NCBI GenBank assembly: GCA_010645155.1
Contig: CM021312.1
Location: 478,898 to 542,897 of the forward strand
Reading direction: 5' to 3'
Origin: Tigriopus japonicus
Taxonomy: Eukaryota > Arthropoda > Copepoda > Harpacticoida > Harpacticidae
DNA: 64,000 bases
The notes under the pieces are model-generated. The model had not been told where the DNA came from. It made no database searches and saw only the letters and a list, made by a program, of their open reading frames with translations. A program made the translations under genes and the position numbers. This document shows, in pieces, positions 35,560 through 45,015 of the stretch (position 1 is the first letter of the stretch; every line of letters begins with the position of its first letter).

Positions 35560-38329
35560 TTAAGCAACATCCAATCGGAGTAGTTCCCTTCTAAACGAAT
35601 GCGTGGTTTTCGCTTGCCTAATGGCCAAAGGGAGCTTGTTCCACGAGCGTGACATTCTCACAAAAAACGAGTGATAACGAACTCGTGTTTTTGTTAAATA
35701 CTCTTTAACAGACTCTGTCGAAGCCATCCTCGTTTTTGGACGATCATGAGAGGATCCCTCACGCAAAAAGAAAGGCGAAGACAGACCAAGAGGACGCATT
35801 TGGATCAATCCCGAAAACACCCGGTAAGCCAAAACCATATCGAGATGTCTTCGACGAGTCTCCAATGATGGTAGCTGAAGTAACTGAAGGCGAGTCTCAT
35901 AGTCGGTTGACCCAAATCCATGAACCATTTTAGTGGCCCTCCTCTGCACCCTCTCCACTCTCAAAACGTCGCCTTGATTCGGAGGTGACCACACTTGAGA
36001 CGAGAATTCCAACAACGGCCTCACGTACATCTTAAATAGGCCCACGAACGTTTCCCGATTCCGCGTCAGAAAGTGACGGCCAATCATCCCCAGAACTTGA
36101 TTGGCCTTGGAGACAATATTGGCACAATGTCCACTAAAGTTAAGCCGACTGTCAAAGGATACTCCAAGATCACGATGAGTGGAGGTCCTCTTCAGTGTGG
36201 TCCCATTCATGACATAATCATACAATGGATTTAACGAACTTTGGCCAGAATTCCAGACCAAGCACTTCGTCACATTAAGAGCCATACGCTTAGACGCAGC
36301 CCATTGGCACATCAGCTCCAAATCTCTTTGTAGATCCAAACAGTCAGATGGGTTTGTTACTGAACAAAAGAGCTTAACATCATCGGCAAATTTCATCATA
36401 GTTGATCCGTGCCTTGTTTGCAAATCGTTGATGAAAATAAGAAACAGCAAAGGGCCCAGCACACTTCCCTGTGGAACGCCCGAGGTCACACTTCGCCAAT
36501 CAGACTTCTCGCCATTGAGTACCACCCGTTGCAAACGACCTGACATCCAACATTTTATCCATTGGAGAAAGCTTCCTCCCACTCCTGCACTGATGAGTTT
36601 TTGGATAAGTAGATTGTGGTCCACTTTATCGAATGCTTTTGCGAAATCCAGAAAGATCACATCAACTTGCGTAGCATGATCCAGATGTCGAGTTATGTAG
36701 TCGTGAAAGAGAAGATGACTGGTTGTGCAAGAAAATCCTTGTCTAAATCCATGTTGCTCCTCCGTTATAAACTTTTTGCGTCCCAAGAATCGAGTCATGT
36801 TGTCCTTTACAATACCCTCCATAACTTTGCAACAAATGGACGTAAGAGAAACAGGCCTGAAGTTTTCCGCCCTCCTCATATCGCCTCCTTTGTGTAAGGG
36901 GAAAACATCCGCTTTAGTCCAGTCATTCGGAATTTCCCCAGAGAGCATCGTCATATTAAATAATGCCGCCAAGGGAGCGGCTAGAGAGTTCGCCATCTTA
37001 TTCAAAACGAAAGCAGGGATGTCATCGGGGCCTGGTGCTGTTGAAGGTTTTAAGGCTTTCAGTTTGTTGAACACCTCTGACGCATAAAAAACCACACAAC
37101 TCAGTCCAACACCCTTGCCACCGTTGGAATTCACGAAACATGGATCCCCCTTTGGATTGAAAACGGAGGCGAAATAGTCATTCATCACCCTCACTATCTC
37201 TTGATTACTCTCGCAGATTTTCCCATTCGAGTCTATGATAGAGGTGATTTTTTTTGTATCCCTCCTCTTATTTCTAACGCAAGCGTGCAGAGATCTGATG
37301 TTCTGGTTTAACGATAAGCGATTTTCGAAATCGAGTTTCGCACGTCGAACCATTTTTTGCACCAAAGACTTTTGTAGCTTGTACACAGCCAAGTCATGAG
37401 GTTCTTTTGTTTGTCTATGCTTTTTCCACAACGTGGATTTCTTTCGAATAGCACTCCGTAAAGCACTCTGCATCCAGACAGGTTCATCCTTAGATCTACG
37501 TTTTCTCCAAGGAACAAACGATTCCATTCCCACTTGTATTGCACCCTTGAAGTAATTCCAGGCCTCTTGAACACTTTTCTTTTCGAACACTTCCATCCAT
37601 TTTTTCCGATTCAGAAATTCGGAAAACGATTGATAGTCTCCTTTGGCGAAATTCGGAACCATCTGTACCGTACTAATAAAGGACACACATGATTCAAATT
37701 CACTTTCAAGGGCATAGTGATCACTGAGAGCCAAATCTGCTCGGACCGAAACATAGCGCACACAATTTGGGCACGAGGTAAAAACAAGGTCTTATATATT
37801 TCCACCTATATGAGTGGGATCCTGGACCAATTGGGTCAAAAACCCGTTCGTTGAGGCGTCAAAAAACTCAGCTGCTCGACTTGATCGAGTCCACATAAAG
37901 TTCCAATCAATTTCTGGTTGGTTAAAATCCCCAAACAATAAGGCACTAGGCCCCACATTTGAGAGAAATGTGTTCAGCTCCCCTCTTTCCCCATCAGAGG
38001 CGTTCGGAGACAAATAGGTGCAAAACACATTTTTTGCTCCAACTCTAATCCCACAAGTTTGGCGATGAGATGTTTCTACTTCTTTGACACTAAGATTTCT
38101 CTGACATAAAATTACAACACCACCTCCACGGCCGTGTTTCATATCGAGTCTGTCTTTCCGAGATATTACGGAATTACCAGGAAATTCGACCTCTGAAGAA
38201 AGAATCCCCCTGTGTAGCCATGTCTCACTAATAAGCACTATGGATGGTCTTTCAAGCGATTATTGCTTCAAGGTCTAACAGTTTGTTAAGAACGCTTCGT
38301 GCATTCCAGTGGAGGGCTTTGATTGACAT
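35560..38329 (-). pseudogene. LINE ORF2: endonuclease and reverse transcriptase
   Basis: ORF2 starts at ATG 38329 with an endonuclease opening (HWNARSVLNKLLDL), overlapping the ORF1 end by 44 bp. A one-base frameshift occurs near 38245. The endonuclease continues with LISETWLHRG, FGDFNQPEIDW and SDHYALESE. A TAA stop at about 37794-37796 breaks the frame between these last two motifs. The RT then shows PSTAPGPDDIP, FRPVSLTSICCKVME, FLDFAKAFDKVDH, SGVPQGSVLGPLLFLIFIND and FADDVKLF. The C-terminal part is complete to the stop at 35560. Confidence 0.88.
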
Positions 38330-39338
38330 TACTTCTGGTCGTTATCCCTTGAGAACGAGTTAAAACTTGGCCAGAATGGTCGGACTTCCCGCTCATTTTT
38401 TTCGATTTTGTTTGCAATTTGCCACCGTTGCTTTTCATATTGGTTTTACCCTCCTTTTCAACTCGATCCATTTTTGTCGATCGTTCTTCTTGGTTATCGT
38501 CTCCCTTGGAAGTAGTTTGAAAATCGCCTTCTTCTGTCCCGTCCGAGGAACCTGTAGATTCCACCAGTGTATCCAATGGTACAGATCCATTCCTCGACAC
38601 AAGGTCCCCTAGATCACTTCCCACTTGCTCACTTTGCAACAAGGGATCACAAACTTGGTTTATTTCAGGCTCTACGCCAATTGAAGGCTGCGACAACAGT
38701 ACTTTTGTGCAACCCGATCGCAGATGGTCCTCAGACCCGCATAAGAAACACTTTTTGGTTTGATTCTTGTGAATAATTCTGATCTTCCTCTTCCCGACCC
38801 GGACAAAGTCGGGGACCTCTCCATCTGCTCGAACCCAGACGCACATGTTGCCATTCGGAATTCCTGCCAACCAAGCATCATGTCTTGGTCCAAAAACCTC
38901 CTCCGTAATATCAGACAAAGGAACCGCAAAAGACTCAATGCTCTTCACAAGCATGTCATTATTTACTTCTTCCGGTACGTTTAGAAACCGCAGTTTCGAT
39001 TTCTTGTCTCCCCCTCAGATTACACATTTCCAGCTCACCCCATCGCTGGATCTTTGAAACTCAAAATTTGTGCCAAAGCGCTCTTGGATGTATATCTCGT
39101 TCAGAGTTTGGACCTTGATCGTAGTAGAATTTTCAGATCCTCCAATTTTGCGAATTCTCAAAATCTCATCTCGTGATAATTTCAAATCATCCCTCAGAAA
39201 CTCAGTTAACCTCTCTGTTGAGAGTTGTTTGTTCGAAGGAACGCTTTCGAAATCCAGGACGAGACCAGCGAATTTCTTCTTTGTTGCTGTCGCATAGTTG
39301 CCAAATGCAGCTTGATTTCCATCAAAGCTACGATTCAT
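38286..39338 (-). pseudogene. LINE ORF1: RRM-like nucleic-acid-binding protein with CCHC knuckle
   Basis: Begins at ATG 39338 and reads to 38286 with one in-frame TGA near 39015. An RRM-like segment (RFLNVPEEVNNDMLVKSIES) precedes a zinc knuckle CFLCGSEDHLRSGC (C-x2-C-x4-H-x4-C), then a charged low-complexity tail. This is the typical ORF1 layout of CR1 and related LINEs, where ORF1 coats the RNA. Confidence 0.8.
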
Positions 39339-39590
39339 ATTGCTGTCAAGAGAGCCAATTTCCTCAGCTGACCCCGAAACAGATATTCAATTTCGTTGTT
39401 CATGCCCCAATTTGGGGCGTGGCGTCGAGCCAAAAGGCTAAGTAGAACCACCGAAATCTCACACGTCTTTTGATAAGGTCGAAACACTTCTATGCACTTG
39501 ATGACTCTATTATTTTGACTTCTAACAGGAAGAGCTCTCAAAGCAGCTCAACTGCTCAGCAGCTCTCCAATCAATTATCCATTGTGTTTC

Positions 39591-39665
39591 AATTAATCCT
39601 ACAATATCAAAGAAAATACGCCAAATTTCACGATTTTTAGTTAAATACCACCAAAAACTTTTACA
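39591..39665 (-). repeat. TGGCG-type repeat R2, unoccupied hAT target
   Basis: The minus strand reads ctgaaaatcg-type sequence followed by aatttggcgtattttctttg, the same as the two sides of the 10264 hAT copy but without the element. It is therefore a paralogous empty site with a single GTATTTTC (39619-39612). Confidence 0.8.
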
Positions 39666-41523
39666 TATTTATAACATAACATTACATATTTGCACATATG
39701 ATGTGCAAATATGCATATGTTTGGCAATCAAAATCTAATGAGTTGTTGTTGGCGGCACACTTGACACCAAATGGATTTAACAACATTATTTTCAATTTTT
39801 CCCAATAGATGCCACATTTTTTGCAAAGATGAGACCTGCTGCCGTTAACAGTCTAGGCTTGCCAAAAAAATGTCTCAGCTTTTAAGGGTCAGATTTTCGA
39901 AAAATGTTGCATTTATGAGCAATGGCATGGTTAATGTATGTTGAGAAGTATTGCAAAGTAATTTAAAAACAAATGGAGAAATTGCAAGCCTTCAATGAAA
40001 CAAATTATTTAATTGTAGGTTTAGTTACCCCAGGAACCGATCTCCTCTGGCCACCTTGTTATTCAATTGACCATTCCTGATACAAAAGTTCGGAAAACCC
40101 CCTTCAATTTATGTAGCAAAATTTAAAAAAAACTACAAAACACATTTTTGCAAAAAAATGTCAAGAATTTCTAGTCCAACTTCAAGTTATGCAGATGAGA
40201 AAGAAACTGTTGGAATTACCAGCCCTAAATCTTCGTTTTAGCTGCCTCTCACGCTCAACAGAAACACACGTCTTACGAACTTTTTTCCCGCCAAAAATGA
40301 TGACAGTAATTCTTGCCGCTCTGGTAGGGAATGTTAAATTTTAGTTTAAATGCCTGTTTGCTGACATTTTGGAATCTTTGGTTTATTTTGGATTAACCCT
40401 AATGTGATTCACTAATTCATTTTGCTCAATTTTTTGTGACATTCTTGTTTAGGTCCAAATAATTCAAAAACATATTAATTAATTAATTATCTAAACAACC
40501 AAAATATTAGAAAAATTGGGGAAATACTATAAAAAGCAATAATTCCGGACCCTAGTTGTCAGAACTTCCAAACGGGAAAGTTGTCAGATGCTTACCCTTC
40601 ATTTGGGGTTAAGGGCTAACAAAAAGGGTGAAACCTTTTATGCAATTGATAAAACTTTGGATGATTTTCAGACTCCAAATTCCAATATGAATTATTGGCG
40701 CCGGTGTTATTATTGGTGTCAGTGTCGGCGTCAGTGTCGGTGTCAGTGTCAAGGTCAAAATTGCCCGTGTCACCCATCCCTACTGTACAGCCCTAACTTC
40801 TGGAGCCTCTCCCAATTGAGTCCTTCAAGCGCAACTAGTGAAATGGAAATCACGTGCAACCTTTGAGCTTTGATGCACAAAATTTCTATTCTAATGTGTC
40901 CAATATACCTTTAGAAGCTCGAAAATGGGTCACATGTTTGTGTCAGGGTGCAATTTCTGGAGCTGTATTACTAAGGTGACCTCCCAGTCTTATGTACTGT
41001 GACCTCCCAGTCAGCTGCTCCTTAAAGGACCCAATAGGAGAGCTCTCTCATTCCTGATATGTTCCTACTGAAACATCGTTGGACCTGCTGATTCAAACCG
41101 GTTCATGCAATTCAAACCGGATTCAAACCGGATTTTGTGATTTCAGACAGCCATTTACAAAATCGCTCATTCAACTACCTTGCTAAAATAAGAGCAATAA
41201 TGCATGAACATGACGAATCAAGTCACTTGGCGATCCCTGGCTACCCAACTGATGAAATGAGCTCAATGCAAATCTGCACGGATCTAACCGATGTGGCATT
41301 CCTCTCTCTCCAGAATTGTAGGTTTCTTGTTCCAGTTCTTTTGAATCACCCGGTATATGATAGTTCCCACAAATCATGCAGGCCCGCAGTTCAAGAACCA
41401 CTGTCTAAGAATCTAGCTACACACGTGGTATCGCTGTTTCTGTGGAGAGCGGTGATACAACGCAACCAATTACTAATTGGTGTTTTGTATCAGTATCAAG
41501 CGGAAACGGAAGAAGTGCTAAAA
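39666..41523. other. Unassigned intergenic sequence with small repeats
   Basis: No gene supported. Two small tandem repeats are visible: ggtgtcagtgtc units at about 40716-40750, and attcaaaccgg repeated three times at about 41091-41131. A 142-codon plus-strand frame at 41137 overlaps the minus-strand gene start region and looks random. Confidence 0.4.
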
Positions 41524-42768
41524 TTACGCACCATATACTTCGGGGACAAGTTCCGCACAATTTAGGGCATGTGCTTGACGATTCGTTCCATCGTGTTTTG
41601 TTGAGTCTCTGGCATTTCTTTCGCTCTCATGAGGTTTGTTGTCAAAGTGAAGGACAATGGGCCTGTGGGACAAGGGCATTCCTCCAAATAAGTCCAGTTG
41701 GTTGTTAAGAAGCTTGTAGGAGGCCCATCCATCAGAAACCGGACATCGAGGGATTTCTGAGGGCCAGATCTTGGGTGAGGTTGGAGATTCGGCTTGGGTC
41801 AAGGAGAAATTCCCTAAATTTCCTGTGCAATTACCATTAACCTGGCTTTTTGGGCAAGACTAAAAGTGAGGCAGTTTGTTAAATACAATTTGAAATTACG
41901 TAGTTACGAATGGTGCATTAACACAAGCAATTTTATCGACAAAGCTGGAGACGAACTTCTACTTCACAAGTGAAAGAATTTAAAACGTCTCGGGTAGAAC
42001 TATTACAGGCCTAAGGAAAAAATTTGGAACTTTGAAAGTTCATCAAAAAAGTTGCTTGTGTAAATCCAATTAAGTCAGACTTTACATTTACCTGAAAGGG
42101 ATCAAAAACAGGCCCAAGGTTGCTACAGTTTTCTACTGCATTCGTGTGAATCATCAGGGAAACGTTCTGGGATTGTGAGAAGTTTAATTTGGCAAGGCAG
42201 AGAACGGCAAAAACAGTGGAATCGGGCGATTCTTGTAGAAAGGTTACCGTTCCTAATCCCTTGGGAAATATAGCTGTCAATTCTACAATGGTCAGAGGAA
42301 ATGGTGGATTAAGTCAGAAAGTTGATAGAAATTGAAACTTGTACTTTTCCAATTCGGCCTATCCTTTCCGCAGACATGACAAGATTTACGGCAAGACAAA
42401 TGCCCAATGCGAGGAAATATCGGGCAGAGCGGCTTTACTTGGGAACAAGTTTCGAAGGTGTCTTCACATGGGAGGTCCTTATAGATATTGAAGATCAACG
42501 TAGGATCACCTTGCGGTTCTTCATTTTCCTCTTCTCCCTTTTCATTCTTTATCCTCTCTTTCATTCTGTTAGAAGAATCCTTGCCAAGCAAAATGTCCAA
42601 AGCGTTTCGAGAGCTCATCACTTTGTCCGCTTTTAAATCCGAATGGTTAGCTTTTAAACCTTGAATTTTGTTTCTTAAAGCTTGGAGAGCACGTTGGTGG
42701 TTTTCATTATTTTCTGCAATAGAACCACTTACAACCAAGACAATGATGAATCTTAGAATCGACCACAT
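41524..42768 (-). CDS. Secreted ShKT plus degenerate Cu/Zn-SOD-like domain protein
   Basis: Three exons with compatible phases: 42768-42345, 42282-42092 and 41859-41524, about 316 residues. The first intron is only 62 bp (AAAA|GTACAAG ... CATTGTAG). A signal peptide (MWSILRFIIVLVVSG) is followed by a charged helical stretch and a six-Cys ShKT module (CEDTFETC ... CPIF ... CRKSCHVC). Exons 2-3 have the outline of a copper-only-type SOD repeat: GTVTFLQESPDS, LMIHT, CSNLGPVFDPF, GNLGN, and LFGG...PIVLH. Compared with Cu/Zn-SOD, the His of the first HVH and the bridging His in GPHF are replaced (MIH, GPVF), so catalysis is unlikely. The start was taken at the ATG directly before the signal peptide. 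The upstream gene ends 151 bp away. Confidence 0.7.
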
Positions 42769-42919
42769 CTCACAATGAGAAGCTCTATGTTGAAGGAATG
42801 TATTATGATACTTTATTGACATTCAAATCATTCACGCTATTTAACACCAATATGATCTGGCATGTAATTGATGAAAAAATAATCGTAGTTTGATCCAGTT
42901 TGAACAACAAGAAATCCAC
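42769..42919 (-). promoter_or_regulatory. Short intercistronic region with poly(A) signal and acceptor-like AG
   Basis: On the minus strand, AATAAA (42817-42812) is followed by attccttcaacatag and then the ATG at 42768, only 44 bp after the hexamer. The upstream mRNA would end almost where the downstream one begins, as in spliced-leader operons. Confidence 0.45.
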
Positions 42920-44347
42920 TTAAGAGATGGAGAAAACCGGTTTAAAAACATTTTCAATAAAATCAGAGTATTGCTCATGATTTTGCGGATTGAATCCCAC
43001 TTCCGGCATTGCCTCTTCATCATTACTATTTGTTTCTTTAGAAAGACTTCCTTCATTCTTTGGGTTTACTTCATTGGGTTTTGAGTTTTTCCTTTGACTT
43101 GCCATGGTCGTTTCATCTTTACTAAGTTGTTGGTTGTCATCTAAATCCTCTTGAAGAGTCGTATCAATTGAAGTACAATCTGGGGTGTCTACCAATTCGA
43201 TCACATGTGGCTCTTTAGGTGGAGGTGGCAACGGGGGAGGTGTCGACAAATTATCCATGCGAACGGTCAATGGATTGAGGGAGGAATAGGTTTTGTAGAT
43301 TCCAGCCACTTCGTGATCAGCTTCATCCATAGAGGGCGTTAGTGACTGTTGGGGATCATTGACAAATAACATCTTCACATTTCGGTCCGCCAATTTGTTC
43401 TTGATAACTGGAGATGGGCGTTGAGCTTGAGCACTCAAACCCATGACATCTGAGATCCCGTTTGATGGGGGAGTGTGATTCTCGGCTGGATTGTTTTCAT
43501 TGTATTCTCGGTGAGATGTCTCGCAGATGTCTGTGTTGCCCGTGAAGTGACTGAGGGTGTCCATGTTATCTCCCTGATAGCATGGATTATCATGGGCAAA
43601 ACCACGCTTTTCCATATCCGATTGTCCAATATTGATTTTCTCCTCAAGCCCAGTTTGTCCATTCTGGTTGGCCAAGTATTTTTGATGAGCTAAAACTCGT
43701 GTGTTCAACCGTCTCTCCTCATCCAAGTCTTCGGGGCGTTTTACGGTCCAAAAGCACAAGCACAGAGCAAATATCAAGATGCAGGTGCTGACCAGGACCA
43801 CTGGTCCAAAGATACTAAATTTATGAGGTTTCTTTTCATAGTTGCGATTGAAGATTTGCGAAAGGTTGGTGTTCCTCAAATCCACGATCCCGTCTTCGAG
43901 CTTCGGTTGCGGTCGGCTCATGCTGATGTGCGAAGGTCTTTCAACTTCATGGCTGAAGATTCGCCCATCGGTGTGACTAGGGGAATATCCCGGAATCATT
44001 TGGCAAACATCCCCATCAAGCTGATATCCATTTCGACACTGGCATATTCGATCCTCACTGGACGAGCCATCCTTGGACAAGCAGTGAAGATTGGGATCTC
44101 TGGTCAAAGAGCAATGGATTTGCTTGGTGCAATGCTCTCCGTGATGAGCCAAAGCTTCACATTCTCCAGCAAATAGAGTTGTTCCAGGATTGCACTCACA
44201 TATGCCCGAGGGTGAGCAGAATTGGTTGGGATCGCATGAATCAGAGTTCAGACATTTGATGTTGATGGTTCCACTTGAAACTAAGTTCAATGAGATGAAA
44301 ACAATCGCGAGCGAGACAATTAGATTCATTTGCCGAAAACCACTCAT
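42920..44347 (-). CDS. Single-pass membrane protein with EB/EGF-like Cys-rich ectodomain
   Basis: An intronless 475-residue frame. A signal peptide spans residues 7-26. A Cys-rich ectodomain at 32-115 (SDSCDPNQFCSPSGICEC ... HCTKQIHC ... ICQCRNGYQ) resembles the EB/EGF-like modules of arthropod surface proteins. A transmembrane helix lies at about 178-201 (GPVVLVSTCILIFALCLCFW) followed by a basic stop-transfer sequence. The cytoplasmic tail of about 270 residues is polar and contains a proline-rich STPPPLPPPPKEP motif suited to SH3, WW or EVH1 partners, and an acidic Lys/Asn-rich end. I do not recognise an orthologue by name. It lies between two other minus-strand genes and is closely followed by the ShKT/SOD-like gene. 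Confidence 0.75.
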   Translation of the reverse strand: MSGFRQMNLIVSLAIVFISLNLVSSGTINIKCLNSDSCDPNQFCSPSGICECNPGTTLFAGECEALAHHGEHCTKQIHCSLTRDPNLHCLSKDGSSSEDRICQCRNGYQLDGDVCQMIPGYSPSHTDGRIFSHEVERPSHISMSRPQPKLEDGIVDLRNTNLSQIFNRNYEKKPHKFSIFGPVVLVSTCILIFALCLCFWTVKRPEDLDEERRLNTRVLAHQKYLANQNGQTGLEEKINIGQSDMEKRGFAHDNPCYQGDNMDTLSHFTGNTDICETSHREYNENNPAENHTPPSNGISDVMGLSAQAQRPSPVIKNKLADRNVKMLFVNDPQQSLTPSMDEADHEVAGIYKTYSSLNPLTVRMDNLSTPPPLPPPPKEPHVIELVDTPDCTSIDTTLQEDLDDNQQLSKDETTMASQRKNSKPNEVNPKNEGSLSKETNSNDEEAMPEVGFNPQNHEQYSDFIENVFKPVFSIS

Positions 44348-45015
44348 GTTTAAGAACGTTTCTTCACCACCATGGCGAGTGCGACTGTGACAGTTTAGCC
44401 TGCTTGTTGGAACTAAAATCGATATGTCTGTGAATGTTTTATGCGGTTGTCATGCAAAGAATGCTTATGCCTTACACCAAAACAGCCATACAAAGGCCAA
44501 GGCCTTTCTTCTGGCACAAACTTGTGGGACAACCCAGCCATCAAGTATAAGAGGTTTAATACCTCCCTGAGCCTTGGTTTCCCTTAGCTTTCCTCAACTT
44601 CAACATGAGAATTTGTCGTGTTTTGGGGCAAAGACAGAAATCAGTCCACATAGATCAACAAAAACGGAAGGCTTGGTAAAGAAAGAGATTAGTTTATTGC
44701 ACTTCTTAACAAATATCACAGAAGAAAGAAATGTGTACATACAAAGTTTTCATGTTCTTCAATACCAAGAAGGAAGGCGAATGGGAGGAAATGTGAAATC
44801 CCAACATTGTTTAACCACCTATTCCATACCGAATGGGCTACCAATTTAAGAAATTGTCATGCATTACGTAAACTGTTTCATCAAATTTATATGGCAATGG
44901 GCTCAATCCTGAATTATTCAAGGCGGAAAGAGTTCAGATGCGCTCGTATATGAAATGTCTCAACTGTATCTAGTCGTATCTGTCTGTGGCCACAGTTGCT
45001 ACTCGAATGATGTGA
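44348..45015. other. Intergenic region between two minus-strand membrane-protein genes
   Basis: Contains a minus-strand AATAAA (44698-44693), a good poly(A) signal for the 751-residue gene upstream. The remaining 346 bp should hold the promoter of the EB/EGF-like gene. Nothing else seen. Confidence 0.5.

Larger units (their letters stand above)
35385..39590 (-). mobile_element. Near full-length CR1-like LINE, inactivated
   Basis: Contains ORF1 and ORF2 in order, a 3'UTR, and a 3' tail of caataaa units instead of poly(A). Its borders are defined because the flanking composite repeat is uninterrupted at 10983-11030: the sequences gaaacacaat and agcgtcacactg, adjacent there, are here separated by the LINE. 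It carries at least two in-frame stops and one frameshift. Confidence 0.85.

Noticed and set aside
40716..40750. Short ggtgtcagtgtc repeats as a CRISPR-like array
   Set aside because: Units are contiguous with no unique spacers; a simple tandem repeat in a eukaryotic genome.
41137..41565. 142-codon plus-strand ORF
   Set aside because: Partly antisense to the last exon of the ShKT/SOD-like gene and otherwise without recognisable features.
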